A DNA stretch of 64,000 nt from Marinomonas aquiplantarum (lineage in GTDB: Bacteria; Pseudomonadota; Gammaproteobacteria; Pseudomonadales; Marinomonadaceae), in NCBI RefSeq assembly GCF_003314975.1, contig NZ_QNRF01000001.1, positions 62,001 through 126,000 of the forward strand, read 5' to 3'. A program made the position numbers and the translations under genes. Numbering within the stretch: the stretch's first letter is position 1; each line of letters opens with the position of its first letter. The notes beneath the pieces were generated by a model. It had not been told where the DNA came from. It did not search any database and was given only the letters and a program-made list of their open reading frames with translations. Positions 36,254 through 46,530 of this stretch are shown here, one piece after another.

Positions 36254-36910
36254 ATGTCACATGAAATCATTAAAGACTTAGAAGCACGCTACACCACCAA
36301 ACAATACGATGCGGAAAAACGCATTTCAGCGGACGATTTGGCCGTTATCTACGAAAGTCTTCGCCTATCAGCGTCTTCCATTAACTCACAACCATGGAAG
36401 TTTGTTGTGATCGAAAGCGATGCTGCCAAACAACGTTTCCATGACACCTTTGCCAACAAATTCCAATTTAATCAGAAACACGCCAAAACCGCGTCTCACA
36501 TTATTTTGTTTGCACACAAAACCCATTACAGCCGTGATGATTACGCCAAAGTGATTGATCAGGACGTTAAAATAGGTCGTACCCCTGAGGAAAATCGCGA
36601 ACAAGCTTTTGGCGCGTTTGCCTTTGTTGATATGAACACAGATGAACAAGGTAACAATGCCGCTTGGACTAAAGCACAAACCTACATTGCTTTTGGTAAT
36701 ACCTTGCACACCTTAGCGCGTCTTGGTATCGACTCTACGCCGATGGAAGGTGTGGATCACGAACTAATCAGTGAATTGTTTGCCGACGAACTAGAAGGTT
36801 ACCAATGTGACGTTGCCCTCGCCATGGGCTACCGTGATGAAACAAACGACTACAACGCGCCTTTGCCAAAATCACGCCTAGCCGCTGAAGACGTTGTCAC
36901 AGTGCTATAA
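36254..36910 (+). CDS. nfsB: NfsB-type NAD(P)H-dependent nitroreductase
   Basis: 218 residues, FMN-dependent, related to E. coli NfsB/NfnB. Marks are the N-terminal ARYTTKQYDAEKRIS, RLSASSINSQPWKFVVIES, and the C-terminal GIDSTPMEGVDHELI. Reduces nitro compounds and quinones. GGAG lies upstream of the ATG. The second nitroreductase of the window, distinct in family from the nfsA-type gene at 30855. Confidence 0.92.
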   Translation: MSHEIIKDLEARYTTKQYDAEKRISADDLAVIYESLRLSASSINSQPWKFVVIESDAAKQRFHDTFANKFQFNQKHAKTASHIILFAHKTHYSRDDYAKVIDQDVKIGRTPEENREQAFGAFAFVDMNTDEQGNNAAWTKAQTYIAFGNTLHTLARLGIDSTPMEGVDHELISELFADELEGYQCDVALAMGYRDETNDYNAPLPKSRLAAEDVVTVL

Positions 36911-36936
36911 GCAAAGCAAGATTCCGTTCCCTTTTT

Positions 36937-36967
36937 AAAGCAGGCCAACAGGGCCTGCTTTTTTTTG
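36937..36967. terminator. Terminator between convergent nfsB and hutG
   Basis: Stem AAAGCAGGCC / GGCCTGCTTT with a 5-nt loop and a T-run on the plus strand, ending at the hutG stop. Confidence 0.88.
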
Positions 36968-36970
36968 AGA

Positions 36971-37786
36971 CTAAATTTTCACACTTAACAAGCCTTCGAT
37001 TACTTCTCTAAGCTGCTGTTGGATAAAGGGTAATTTACTTTTATCCAAGTGATATTCGTTTTGCTGAGCGGCATTTTCATCTAGGTAAGTGGCTTGAGAC
37101 AGCTCCAGCTGAATGGCGTGAATGCCTTCTGCTGGCTGGCCAAATTGGCGAGTGATGTAACCCCCCTTGAATCGACCATTGAGTACTTGGGTGTAATTTG
37201 GTCGTAAGATTTGCGTGAGCATACTCGGCAGAGCCATATCACAAGACTCACCATTGTTGGTGCCCCAGTTAAAGTCCGGCAATTGTCCTTCAAACAACAT
37301 AGGCACTTCGGCGGCAATGCTGTGAGCATCAAACAAAATGGCATAACCAAACTTGTCTTTCAGGCGAGCTAACTCTTTGGCAATGGTATCGTGATAAGGG
37401 CGCCAGATTTGCTCTTTGCACGCTTGGCGATGCGCTTCTGAGGGCGTTTTCCCTGCTTCAAAAACAGCTTGATCAACAAATAAAATATCAGGAAACAATC
37501 CCGTGGTTTTGGTCTCATAAAGCGGCTTGTCGTCGTAAGGGCGATTCAAATCAATTACATAACGTGAATAGTTGGCTTTAATGCAACCAACGCCCAAATC
37601 AGCCAGATTGCCGTATAGCTCTGGAATAAACCAATCCGTATCCGGCAGTTTAGCGGCCAAATCCGTCAACCCCGCTGCCACTTCTGGGGTTACATTGAGA
37701 CCCGAATGGGGCATGCTAACCAATAATGGAGAATCTCCTTGAGTAAACTCGAACGGAGACTCAATAGAAGGCACAGATTCACTCAT
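36971..37786 (-). CDS. hutG: N-formylglutamate deformylase
   Basis: 271 residues; last step of the five-step histidine pathway, releasing formate and glutamate from N-formylglutamate. The start at 37786 ([12 protein letters not shown]) overlaps the hutI stop by 4 nt (ATGA-type coupling). Conserved blocks: [26 protein letters not shown] and [11 protein letters not shown] with probable zinc ligands. The longer frame from 37876 lies inside hutI and is rejected. Belongs to the hutU-H-I-G unit. Confidence 0.95.
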   Translation of the reverse strand: MSESVPSIESPFEFTQGDSPLLVSMPHSGLNVTPEVAAGLTDLAAKLPDTDWFIPELYGNLADLGVGCIKANYSRYVIDLNRPYDDKPLYETKTTGLFPDILFVDQAVFEAGKTPSEAHRQACKEQIWRPYHDTIAKELARLKDKFGYAILFDAHSIAAEVPMLFEGQLPDFNWGTNNGESCDMALPSMLTQILRPNYTQVLNGRFKGGYITRQFGQPAEGIHAIQLELSQATYLDENAAQQNEYHLDKSKLPFIQQQLREVIEGLLSVKI

Positions 37787-39021
37787 GATGTTAATTTCCC
37801 CTGCTGAATGCGCTGTTTCAATAACTGACCGCCCAACCAATAGCACAGCTCGCCTGGGCTTTCCACATCCCAGCACACAAAGTCCGCCGTTTTGCCAACC
37901 GCTAAAGAGCCGTGTGTCTCTTCGATACCAAGGGCTTTTGCCGCATGAGTCGTGGCACCGGCCAAGGCTTCTTCTGGCGTTAAAGCAAACAAGGTACAGG
38001 CCATGTTCATCATCAAACGTAACGATAACGCAGGTGACGTACCTGGGTTCGCATCAGTGGCAATGGCCATCGGCACCTGATATTGACGTAACCAATCAAT
38101 CGGTGGCTTTTGCGTTTCTTTTAAGGTGAAAAACGCCCCCGGCAACAAAACCGCCACTGTGCCTGACTCGGCCATGGCTTGGACATCTGCCTCTTCAATG
38201 AACTCAATGTGATCCGCAGACAACGCCTGAAACTTAGCCGCCATGCGAGTACCACCTTGTGAAGTAAGCTGCTCCGCGTGAATTTTGACGGGCAACCCCA
38301 AAGCTTTGGCTTTTTCAAAATAACGTGACACCTGCTCAGTACTGAAAGCAATGCCTTCACAAAAAGCGTCCACCGCATCCGCTAACCCTAGGTCAGCTAT
38401 TTGCGGTAAAACCTCTTCGCACAAATAGTCTATGTAAGCGTCTTTGTCAGCAAACTCTGGTGGCATAGCGTGAGCCGCCAGACAAGTCCGTTTCACCTGT
38501 ATCGGTAGCAGCTCTTCTAACTGAGCAGCTACTCGTAGCATTTTGAGTTCGCTTTGCAGAGACAAACCATAGCCAGATTTGATTTCGACCGTGGTCACAC
38601 CGTCTTGAATAAGACTGCTCAAACGGCGTTTGGCTGACGCCAATAAGCTCGCTTCACTGGCCTCACGGGTTGCCTTCACAGAGGCGGCAATGCCGCCACC
38701 TTGTTTAGCAATGTCTTGATAGCTGACACCGTTCAAACGCTGCTCAAATTCCCCCGCACGATTGCCACCAAACACCAAGTGCGTGTGACAATCAATCAGA
38801 CCTGGTGTGACCCAACCACCCGCAAAGTCATGCTCCTGCTGAGCCTCATAAGCTGGCAGTTTGCTCATGTCATCAAGCCACACAATGCGACCGCCACGAA
38901 CACCAATAGCAGCGTTTTCAATCACTGAATAGAGCCCATCTTGCATGGTCGCCACATGAGCGCCGTACCAAAGACTGTCTAGAATCAAGGGACGATCAGA
39001 GTGCCCCGTTGCATGAGTCAT
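37783..39021 (-). CDS. hutI: Imidazolonepropionase
   Basis: 412 residues of the amidohydrolase superfamily; opens imidazolone propionate to N-formimino-glutamate. Metal site motif [10 protein letters not shown], followed by [21 protein letters not shown] and [10 protein letters not shown]. The start at 39021 is fixed by an AAGGAG site 5 nt upstream; the frame upstream of it overlaps the end of hutH. It lies 10 nt after hutH. Confidence 0.96.
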   Translation of the reverse strand: MTHATGHSDRPLILDSLWYGAHVATMQDGLYSVIENAAIGVRGGRIVWLDDMSKLPAYEAQQEHDFAGGWVTPGLIDCHTHLVFGGNRAGEFEQRLNGVSYQDIAKQGGGIAASVKATREASEASLLASAKRRLSSLIQDGVTTVEIKSGYGLSLQSELKMLRVAAQLEELLPIQVKRTCLAAHAMPPEFADKDAYIDYLCEEVLPQIADLGLADAVDAFCEGIAFSTEQVSRYFEKAKALGLPVKIHAEQLTSQGGTRMAAKFQALSADHIEFIEEADVQAMAESGTVAVLLPGAFFTLKETQKPPIDWLRQYQVPMAIATDANPGTSPALSLRLMMNMACTLFALTPEEALAGATTHAAKALGIEETHGSLAVGKTADFVCWDVESPGELCYWLGGQLLKQRIQQGKLTS

Positions 39022-39031
39022 AGGGTCTCCT

Positions 39032-40567
39032 TTAGGCCACACTTGGCAATAAAGCAGATGGCATCGCCCCATTGTGAGCCGCTTCTTTTAGCAACTCATT
39101 GGCCTTAGCAATGTCTGGAGCAAAATAACGATCTTTGTCGTAAAACGGCACTCGAGCACGCAATGTCGCGCGAGCCTGTTCTAATTTTTCGGTTGATTTC
39201 AACGGTGCACGAAAATCCAGACCTTGTACGGCAGACAGAATTTCAACCGCCAAAATACCACGCGTGTTTTCCGCCATGTCTTTCAGACGGCGAGCGGCGA
39301 ACGTCGCCATAGACACATGGTCTTCTTGGTTTGCCGAGGTAGGTAAACTGTCTACTGAGGCAGGGTGAGCATAGGTTTTGTTTTCACTGGCCAAGGCCGC
39401 TGCCGTCACTTGTGCGATCATGAAGCCTGAGTTCACACCACCATTGTCTACCAAGAAAGGCGGCAATTTACTCAAATTACTGTCGATCAGTAGCGCCATA
39501 CGACGCTCAGACAAACTGCCGATTTCAGCGATTGCTAAGGCCAGATTATCGGCCGCCATGGCCACAGGTTCCGCGTGGAAATTACCACCAGAAATGATGT
39601 CGCCTTCGGCAGCAAACACCAAAGGATTATCCGATACGGAGTTGGCTTCCACGCATAGGGTTTTGGCGGCGTTACGAATTTGTTCTAAACACGCCCCCAT
39701 TACTTGTGGCTGACAACGCAATGAATAAGGATCTTGCACCTTCTCACAGCCCTGATGCGAATCACCCAATTCACTGCTGTCACCCAATAAATGGCGATAA
39801 GCGGCGGCGGCATCCATTTGAGTCTGATGGCCACGAACTTCATGAATACGCGCATCAAAAGGACTACGACTGCCCAATGCAGCTTCTACCGATAGAGCGC
39901 CACAGGTGACAGCGGACGCAAACAAATCTTCTGCTTCAAACAAGCCTTCTAATGCAAAGGCCGTCGACGCTTGCGTGCCATTCAGTAGTGCCAAACCTTC
40001 TTTTGGCGCTAGGGTAATGGGCGACAATCCTGCCACTGCCAAAGCTGCTTGACCTGAAATGACCTCACCACGGTAACGGGCTTGACCTTCGCCCAGTAAG
40101 ATCGTGCTCATGTGCGCCAACGGTGCCAAATCACCCGATGCGCCAACAGAGCCTTTTTTCGGAATACATGGATACACTTCTTTATTGATCAAGGTAATCA
40201 AGGCTTCGATAACTTGCAAACGGATACCAGAAAAGCCACGAGCCAGACTGTTGACCTTCAAGGTCATGATCAGCTTCACCGTGCTGTCATCCATTAACTC
40301 ACCAATGCCGGCCGCATGGGATAAGACAATACTGCGTTGCAGTTCTTCCAAATCATCTGGGGCGATACGAGTATTCGCCAGTAGACCGAATCCCGTATTA
40401 ATACCGTAGACCGTTCTGTCTTCGGCAATGACATCATTCACCACTTGCGTGCTGGCATGAATGGCGGGGATAGCTTGTTCATCTAAACTCAGTTGAACTG
40501 ACTGGCGGCTAATTTGGCGTAGCTCATGAAGGCTCAATTGACCTGGCTTTATTTTTAATTCAAACAT
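39032..40567 (-). CDS. hutH: Histidine ammonia-lyase
   Basis: 511 residues; deaminates histidine to urocanate. The A-S-G triplet that forms the MIO cofactor is in [15 protein letters not shown]. Tyr in VYGINTGFG and the QDxxS-type region [10 protein letters not shown] are present. Start at 40567 (MFELKIKPG) is 6 nt after GAGG; the ATG at 40579 is itself part of that ribosome site. It follows hutU after 137 bp, a gap containing a small ACCTGT/ACAGGT hairpin (40621-40636). Confidence 0.97.
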   Translation of the reverse strand: MFELKIKPGQLSLHELRQISRQSVQLSLDEQAIPAIHASTQVVNDVIAEDRTVYGINTGFGLLANTRIAPDDLEELQRSIVLSHAAGIGELMDDSTVKLIMTLKVNSLARGFSGIRLQVIEALITLINKEVYPCIPKKGSVGASGDLAPLAHMSTILLGEGQARYRGEVISGQAALAVAGLSPITLAPKEGLALLNGTQASTAFALEGLFEAEDLFASAVTCGALSVEAALGSRSPFDARIHEVRGHQTQMDAAAAYRHLLGDSSELGDSHQGCEKVQDPYSLRCQPQVMGACLEQIRNAAKTLCVEANSVSDNPLVFAAEGDIISGGNFHAEPVAMAADNLALAIAEIGSLSERRMALLIDSNLSKLPPFLVDNGGVNSGFMIAQVTAAALASENKTYAHPASVDSLPTSANQEDHVSMATFAARRLKDMAENTRGILAVEILSAVQGLDFRAPLKSTEKLEQARATLRARVPFYDKDRYFAPDIAKANELLKEAAHNGAMPSALLPSVA

Positions 40568-40704
40568 GATGTTCCTCAATCTGTATTATCGGTTTTTCAT
40601 CTGCGTCTCCATATCGAAACACCTGTTATCACAGGTTCTTAGCCGCAAATAAAAAACCATACGAGCAAGAGGCTCGCCCTTACTCGGTGTCTGTTTGTGT
40701 GTTA

Positions 40705-42393
40705 TTACTTGCCAGTGATCATTGGCAGATTTAAGTTTTGTTCTTTGGCACAATCGATCGCGATATCGTAACCCGCATCCGCATGTCGCATCACGCCCGT
40801 TGCTGGGTCATTGGTCAATACACGGGCGATTCGAGCAGCAGCGTCGTCACTGCCATCACACACAATCACCATGCCTGAGTGTTGGGAAAAGCCCATGCCG
40901 ACACCACCACCATGATGCAAAGACACCCAAGTGGCACCCGAAGCCGTATTCAACATGGCGTTCAATAAAGGCCAATCCGATACCGCATCCGAACCATCTT
41001 GCATGCCTTCGGTTTCACGGTTGGGACTAGACACAGAACCGGAATCAAGATGATCTCGACCAATCACAATCGGCGCTGACAATTCGCCTGATCTGACCAT
41101 TTCATTAAAGGCCAAGCCTAACTTAGCGCGCTGCCCAAGACCAACCCAACAAATACGCGCAGGCAAACCTTGGAATTGAATGCGTTCACGGGCCATGTCT
41201 AACCAGTGATGCAAATGCGCGTCATCTGGAATCAGCTCTTTTACTTTAGCATCGGTTTTGTAAATGTCTTCTGGGTCACCTGACAAAGCGGCCCAACGGA
41301 AAGGACCAATGCCACGACAAAATAGCGGACGAATGTAAGCTGGCACAAAGCCTGGGAAATCAAAGGCATTATCGACCCCTTCTTCCATCGCCATCTGACG
41401 AATATTGTTACCATAATCAAAGGTCGGAATGCCCATTTTCTGGAACGCGAGCATGGCTTCAACGTGTTTCGCCATCGATTGTTTAGCGGCTTTCACCACA
41501 GCCTGTGGCTCAGTTTGTGACTTTTCGCGATACGTTTCCCAACTCATACCCAGAGGCAAATAGCCATTTAATGGATCATGAGCTGAGGTTTGGTCAGTGA
41601 CCATATCTGGACGAATACCACGCTTTACCATTTCCGGTAAAATCTCGGCGGCATTGCCACACAAAGCAATGGAAACGGCTTGGCCAGCTTCTGTGTACTT
41701 TTTAATGCGCGCTAACGCGTCTTCTAGGTCTGTCGCTTGCTCATCCACATAACGAGTACGCAAACGGAAATCGATACGACTTTGCTGACATTCAATGTTC
41801 AATGAACAAGCACCCGCCAAGGTCGCGGCCAAGGGTTGTGCGCCACCCATGCCACCTAAACCTGCGGTTAACACCCAACGACCGGTCAAGTCGCCATCAT
41901 AATGCTGACGTCCCGCCTCAACAAACGTCTCATACGTTCCTTGCACTATGCCTTGGCTACCAATGTAGATCCACGAACCTGCGGTCATTTGACCGTACAT
42001 AGCCAAACCTTTGGCATCTAATTCGTTAAAGTGTTCCCAGTTCGCCCAGTGAGGCACTAGGTTAGAGTTGGCAATCAACACTCGCGGCGCATTTGAATGG
42101 GTCTTAAATACCCCGACAGGCTTACCCGATTGTACCAATAGGGTTTCGTCTTCTTCCAAATTCGTTAATGACTCAACAATTTTGTCATAACATTCCCAAT
42201 CCCGCGCTGCACGACCAATACCGCCATACACGACAAGCTCTTCTGGGTTTTCAGCAACATCCGGATCAAGGTTATTCATGAGCATGCGCATAGGCGCTTC
42301 GGTCAACCAGGACTTTGCCGTGAGTTTTGTTCCTGTTGCGGCTTTTACTACGCCAGCTCGGTAACGTTTATGAGGAGTATTAGAATGAGCCAT
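40705..42393 (-). CDS. hutU: Urocanate hydratase
   Basis: 562 residues, NAD-dependent; converts urocanate to imidazolone propionate. Family blocks: [40 protein letters not shown] and [18 protein letters not shown]. First gene of the minus-strand hut unit, with a HutC-like operator 43 bp upstream of its start. Start at 42393 chosen for AAGGTG 6 nt before it and the usual N-terminus. Confidence 0.97.
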   Translation of the reverse strand: MAHSNTPHKRYRAGVVKAATGTKLTAKSWLTEAPMRMLMNNLDPDVAENPEELVVYGGIGRAARDWECYDKIVESLTNLEEDETLLVQSGKPVGVFKTHSNAPRVLIANSNLVPHWANWEHFNELDAKGLAMYGQMTAGSWIYIGSQGIVQGTYETFVEAGRQHYDGDLTGRWVLTAGLGGMGGAQPLAATLAGACSLNIECQQSRIDFRLRTRYVDEQATDLEDALARIKKYTEAGQAVSIALCGNAAEILPEMVKRGIRPDMVTDQTSAHDPLNGYLPLGMSWETYREKSQTEPQAVVKAAKQSMAKHVEAMLAFQKMGIPTFDYGNNIRQMAMEEGVDNAFDFPGFVPAYIRPLFCRGIGPFRWAALSGDPEDIYKTDAKVKELIPDDAHLHHWLDMARERIQFQGLPARICWVGLGQRAKLGLAFNEMVRSGELSAPIVIGRDHLDSGSVSSPNRETEGMQDGSDAVSDWPLLNAMLNTASGATWVSLHHGGGVGMGFSQHSGMVIVCDGSDDAAARIARVLTNDPATGVMRHADAGYDIAIDCAKEQNLNLPMITGK

Positions 42394-42435
42394 GTTAATC
42401 ACCTTTTGGTCATTTTAGTCATTTGACTTTTTAAA

Positions 42436-42445
42436 TGTATATACA
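42436..42445 (-). promoter_or_regulatory. HutC-type operator upstream of hutU
   Basis: Palindrome TGTATATACA contains GT-N-TA-N-AC, the consensus of HutC-subgroup GntR regulators. It lies 43 bp before the hutU ATG. Confidence 0.75.
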
Positions 42446-42620
42446 ACTTAAAGCAAAGATAGTGAGTTCGTTTTTAAGATGCAAGTAATTTTTCCAGAAA
42501 AACAGCGAAAATATGCACATAAATAGGTGCATTAAAAACCCAAAACCAGACAAACCAAATAAAACCAGTGACATATCAAGAGGATAAAAACCATCAAGGA
42601 TTAATGAAAAAATAACAACT

Positions 42621-42630
42621 TGTATATACA
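42621..42630 (+). promoter_or_regulatory. HutC-type operator upstream of hutF
   Basis: An identical TGTATATACA palindrome with an extended CTTGTATATACAA context lies 51 bp before the hutF ATG, mirroring the hutU site. Confidence 0.75.
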
Positions 42631-42680
42631 ATATTTTTTGATTTAAACTTGATGGATTGACATTTACTGGACGAAAAACA

Positions 42681-44069
42681 ATGCATGACTCTCAACCAAT
42701 CCAACATTTTTTTGCCAAACAGGCCTTGTTACAAACTGGCTGGGCTGAAAACGTGCTGTTTACCGTTCAGGAGGGTCACTTTTTGTCCATCACAGCAAAC
42801 AGTCAGGCGACAGCAGACAGCATCCTCTTGTCTGGACCTGTCTTACCCAGCATGCCAAATTTGCATTCCCACGCTTTTCAGCGGGTCATGGCGGGCATGG
42901 CGGAAGTCTGCTTGAACCCTAATGACAGTTTTTGGAGTTGGCGTGATTTGATGTACAAGATCGTGCAAAAACTCTCACCTGAGGACGCAAGAATCATCGC
43001 CAGCCAGCTGTATATCGACATGCTAAAAGCCGGTTACACACAAGTGGGGGAATTTCATTATTTGCATCATGATCTCGGTGGACAGCCTTATTCCGACCCT
43101 GCCGAAATGTCGAAACAGATACTGGCCGCTGCGGACGAGTCCGGCATAGGACTCACTTTACTGCCCGTCCTCTATGCTCACTCCGGCTTTGGAGGACAAG
43201 AACCAAATGCTGGACAGGCACGCTTTGTTCATTCCACCGAAGACTACCTCGCGCTTTTTCAACAATGTGAACACAGCTTAAAACCACACGCTTTGCATCA
43301 ATTGGGCATCTGCTTTCATTCATTGAGAGCCGTCACCAAAGAGCAAATACAACAGGTTCTGCCTGCATTGGATTCACACTACCCCATTCATATCCACATT
43401 GCCGAGCAACAAAAAGAAGTGAATGACAGCTTGGCATGGAGTGGTCAACGGCCGGTTGAATGGCTGCACAATGAAATCGGTTTTAACGAACGCTGGTGCT
43501 TAGTCCACGCCACTCATCTAAACCATGACGAACTCACTGCGATCGCTCAGCAGGGTGCCGTTGCAGGATTATGCCCGACCACTGAAGCGAATTTAGGGGA
43601 TGGTATTTTCCCCGCCACAGCGTTTGAACAAGCCAATGGACGTTGGGGCATTGGCTCAGACAGTCATGTCAGCTTGTCACTGGTGGAAGAACTACGCGTA
43701 TTGGAGTACAGCCAACGATTACGCGATCAGCAGCGCAATCGACTTTATCGTCAACAGGAAAACCGAGTTGGTGACCACCTCTACCAACAAGCTTTGCTGG
43801 GCGGCAATCAAGCGTGTCATGTGTCTTTGGGCTTACAAGCCAAACACCGCGCAGATTTTATTGTGCTCGATCCAAACTCGCCCTTTGTGGCCGCCAGTCA
43901 ACCAAAAGACTTGATCAACCGTTGGCTATTCGCCACTAACGAAAACCTAATCAAGGATGTGTTTGTGGCGGGACAACACACCATTAAGAACTTTCATCAT
44001 GAACAAGAAGAACAACACAAAGCTGACTTTATCAAAGTCATTAAAAAGGTGATTTACGATGCTGAATGA
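42681..44069 (+). CDS. hutF: Formimidoylglutamate deiminase
   Basis: 462 residues, amidohydrolase superfamily. Removes ammonia from N-formimidoyl-glutamate to give N-formylglutamate for HutG, defining the five-step pathway. Metal motif PNLHSHAFQR, then the loop GEFHYLHHDL, HIHIAEQQKEV, and GSDSHVSLSLVEELR. Start taken at the ATG at 42681; a TTG at 42657 gives eight more residues without a better ribosome site. Its last 11 bases overlap hutD. Confidence 0.95.
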   Translation: MHDSQPIQHFFAKQALLQTGWAENVLFTVQEGHFLSITANSQATADSILLSGPVLPSMPNLHSHAFQRVMAGMAEVCLNPNDSFWSWRDLMYKIVQKLSPEDARIIASQLYIDMLKAGYTQVGEFHYLHHDLGGQPYSDPAEMSKQILAAADESGIGLTLLPVLYAHSGFGGQEPNAGQARFVHSTEDYLALFQQCEHSLKPHALHQLGICFHSLRAVTKEQIQQVLPALDSHYPIHIHIAEQQKEVNDSLAWSGQRPVEWLHNEIGFNERWCLVHATHLNHDELTAIAQQGAVAGLCPTTEANLGDGIFPATAFEQANGRWGIGSDSHVSLSLVEELRVLEYSQRLRDQQRNRLYRQQENRVGDHLYQQALLGGNQACHVSLGLQAKHRADFIVLDPNSPFVAASQPKDLINRWLFATNENLIKDVFVAGQHTIKNFHHEQEEQHKADFIKVIKKVIYDAE

Positions 44070-44706
44070 CACGTCGATCTTCGCGATCCTACAACAAGCC
44101 GATTACCCAATCGTGCCGTGGAAAAATGGTTTAGGGCACACCCGAGACATTGCCAGTCTATCGGATGAACAAGGTTTACGATACCGCATCAGTCAAGCGT
44201 CTGTGGTAGAGAATGGTTTATTCTCAGACTTTCGTGGTTTACACCGAACACTGGTGCTGCTTTCGGGTCATGGACTCGCCATGACACATCAGAATGAGCA
44301 AGGTATGCAGCACGTTCAGTTGTCTAACCGATTAGAGATGGCGCACTTTTCAGGCGGTGACCAAACCTTTGCGTCACTCACAGAAGGTCCGATTGAAGAT
44401 GTGAACATAATGACCAGGGAAGTCGACACTAAGGCCAAAGTCAGCGCACTGCATGCGCCCACGAAGCTATCGTTTGATCCCATTCAGTCAAATACGTTAC
44501 TGCACGCTATTTACTGTGCTGAGGAGTGTGAACTGTATGATGCTCACACGGATCACTTCCATGCTATTCCCGCTCACTGTTTTATCTCTCTCGTCGATAT
44601 TGAAAAGGCCTCAAAAGCCCTCAATAAAAAGCGCTTTAACTTGCTCAAAGGTCGAGTCATTCAGATCCACATCATCAAATCGTCAGAGCAAGCACGACCT
44701 TCATGA
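44059..44706 (+). CDS. hutD: HutD/Ves family cupin-like protein
   Basis: 215 residues. HutD proteins accompany hut genes and are thought to buffer urocanate levels rather than catalyse a pathway step. Family marks: YPIVPWKNGLGHTRDIA and ENGLFSDFRGLHRTLVLLSGHGL. Overlaps hutF by 11 nt, so translation is probably coupled. Convergent with hutC. Confidence 0.92.
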   Translation: MLNDTSIFAILQQADYPIVPWKNGLGHTRDIASLSDEQGLRYRISQASVVENGLFSDFRGLHRTLVLLSGHGLAMTHQNEQGMQHVQLSNRLEMAHFSGGDQTFASLTEGPIEDVNIMTREVDTKAKVSALHAPTKLSFDPIQSNTLLHAIYCAEECELYDAHTDHFHAIPAHCFISLVDIEKASKALNKKRFNLLKGRVIQIHIIKSSEQARPS

Positions 44707-44719
44707 ATCCCCAGCGTCA

Positions 44720-45475
44720 CTAACGTCCGAAATGACCAAACAATTGGAATCGAGATCCTGGATGAAGTAAACGTGCAACCGTGACAATGTCTTCTCCAGA
44801 CCAAGTACGGCGTTTAATTTGCAAACAAGGCTCTTGCGGTGACACTTGCAAGCGCTGACACTCTTCCTGATTAGGCAAAATGGCTTCCACCAAATGTTCG
44901 CCTTCCGTCATGGGTGCCACGCTCATCAAATATTCATAAGAAGTGTGTGTTGAAAAGTCTTGCTGATCATAGTCCGGCGCCAAACTGGCGTTGACGATGC
45001 GCTCTTCGATTTGAATGGGTAAATCATTTTCAAAGTGCAAAACAACGGAACGAAAAATGGGATGATTGGTTCGAACCCCTAAGCTAACGGCTTCTTCCAC
45101 ACTGGCTTTGGCCGATTCCAACACCAAGAGTTCAGACTGATGCTGATGACCCCGAGCAGCAATTTCTTCGGCGATATTATGTACTTCAAATAACGCCGAA
45201 TGCGCTTTCTTCTCCGCCACAAAGGTCCCCAGACCTTGGTGACGTACTAAGAAGCCTTCTGCCGTCAATTCACGCAACGCACGATTCACCGTCATACGGC
45301 TCACGCCCAAGGCTTTGACCACTTCCAGTTCCGACGGAACACGCTGATTCACTGACCATTCACCAGAGGTAATCTTTAGCACAATCGCCTGTTTTAACTT
45401 GGCGTATATTGGCTGCGATACATCAGGCAGATCATCAAACAGATTCGCGACATTGATTGTAGTTGGCTCAGACAC
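44720..45475 (-). CDS. hutC: GntR-family histidine utilisation repressor HutC
   Basis: 251 residues: N-terminal GntR winged HTH (about 20-85, with RVPSELEVVKALGVSRMTVNRALRELTAEGFL) and a C-terminal UTRA ligand-binding domain; urocanate is the known inducer for this family. The two TGTATATACA sites between hutU and hutF are its probable operators. No equally good site is seen before hutC itself. It lies 74 bp downstream of the cytochrome b561 gene on the same strand. Confidence 0.95.
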   Translation of the reverse strand: MSEPTTINVANLFDDLPDVSQPIYAKLKQAIVLKITSGEWSVNQRVPSELEVVKALGVSRMTVNRALRELTAEGFLVRHQGLGTFVAEKKAHSALFEVHNIAEEIAARGHQHQSELLVLESAKASVEEAVSLGVRTNHPIFRSVVLHFENDLPIQIEERIVNASLAPDYDQQDFSTHTSYEYLMSVAPMTEGEHLVEAILPNQEECQRLQVSPQEPCLQIKRRTWSGEDIVTVARLLHPGSRFQLFGHFGR

Positions 45476-45549
45476 AAGGCGTTCCAGTTAGCACATGAAT
45501 GTGTGCAAATTATACCGTTAGTCAACCAAAACAAACAATTACAACAACA

Positions 45550-46200
45550 TTATATTGGCATCATCCACAGAGCTGCTAACCATGATAATCCCATTAACAA
45601 GGAGAAAATCACGCCCCATCTCGGAGTGGTTGCCGATAATCCTGCTTGTTTCTTGCGACCACGAACCATAGCGTCAATGAGTCGCTCTTTTAAATGCACC
45701 TCATGATAAAGCACGGCCAAAATATGCACCGCCACCAGCCCCAATAACCAATTGGGCAAAAAACGATGTATTGACGCTAAAAAGCTCGCCACCTCTTCGG
45801 ACACTAAGCCATTAAAAGGCCCAAACCAGAAGATATCATCACTGCTAAAGAGCCCGGTTCCCCATTGCACAGATAACACCGTCAGTAATGTCACCACCAT
45901 CAAAGCGCCTAATGGATTGTGACCAAGATAAGGCTTTGGTTGCCCTTGCAATAAGGATTTAGCGAATTGCCACACCCGCTTTGGCCCTCTTACAAATTGT
46001 TGAAATAAGGCATAACGAGAACCAAAAAAACCGTATAACACCCGAGCGATAATGACGCTTGATAAGCCATAACCAAAGTAGAAGTGGTACTGAAGGTAAT
46101 CTTCTTCTGCCTTCCCTGTGATGATCAAGCCCGTAAATAACACCACCATTAACCAATGACTTAGTCGTACTGGCCAATCCCAAACCAATGTTGATTTCAT
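45550..46200 (-). CDS. Cytochrome b561-type membrane protein
   Basis: 216 residues with four to five membrane helices (NiFe-hydrogenase cyt-b/b561 DUF family). Likely haem ligands: His in PVRLSHWLMV (first helix), His in LGHNPLGALMV and His in VAVHILAVLYHE. Expected to move electrons in the inner membrane; partner unknown (no cytochrome c or catalytic subunit adjacent). Start at 46200 is chosen because AGGGG sits 6 nt upstream; an ATG at 46206 would touch that site. Confidence 0.85.
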   Translation of the reverse strand: MKSTLVWDWPVRLSHWLMVVLFTGLIITGKAEEDYLQYHFYFGYGLSSVIIARVLYGFFGSRYALFQQFVRGPKRVWQFAKSLLQGQPKPYLGHNPLGALMVVTLLTVLSVQWGTGLFSSDDIFWFGPFNGLVSEEVASFLASIHRFLPNWLLGLVAVHILAVLYHEVHLKERLIDAMVRGRKKQAGLSATTPRWGVIFSLLMGLSWLAALWMMPI

Positions 46201-46206
46201 TTTCAT

Positions 46207-46530
46207 CCCCTGCCCGTTTTGAAAATCCCATCTTTATATTTGTAAAACAATTAGATTAAGGAAGGTACGAATAAGTCTACTAAGCCTGCATTCTTCGTTG
46301 AGCACCTCGACAATAGGCCAACTATTCACATTCGGCGCTCGCCTCGAATAACAGGCTTTTATCCAAATGCTGAGGCAAGAGAGCTTGTTCACACCTTCCT
46401 TAAACACTATGCTACAAAAGTCACCTTAGGAAAATCCCCGCATGACCTATTGTCAAAAGCGAGGGATCAAACCAATGATGACCACCATGCTTTAACCATC
46501 AGTTTTTAACCAACGCGCTGTCACTAAAAC
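46207..46530. other. Non-coding interval holding the 140-bp MITE
   Basis: Apart from the MITE, the rest (46404-46530) shows no ORF or clear terminator. It must hold the promoters of both the cytochrome b561 gene and the divergent SRPBCC gene, separated by the MITE. Confidence 0.6.
46256..46403. mobile_element. MITE with IS5-like ends, 140 bp plus TTAA target duplication
   Basis: The element spans 46260-46399. Left end GGAAGGTACGAATAA and right end TTGTTCACACCTTCC are inverted repeats (11 of 15 match), resembling IS5 ends as I recall them. It is flanked by TTAA on both sides (46256-46259, 46400-46403), fitting IS5's YTAR target. Inner inverted repeats (AAGCCTG 46281-46287 / CAGGCTT; AATAG / CTATT at 46312-46326) would fold it into a long hairpin. 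It has no coding capacity. A shorter relative lies at 55326-55388. Confidence 0.82.

Noticed and set aside
37787-37876. N-terminal extension of hutG
   Set aside because: It lies wholly inside hutI, is not conserved, and the ATG at 37786 gives the usual start with a 4-nt overlap.
42431-42631. 66-residue hydrophobic frame on the minus strand between hutU and hutF
   Set aside because: It spans the promoter region and both HutC operators, has no ribosome site and resembles translation of AT-rich control DNA.
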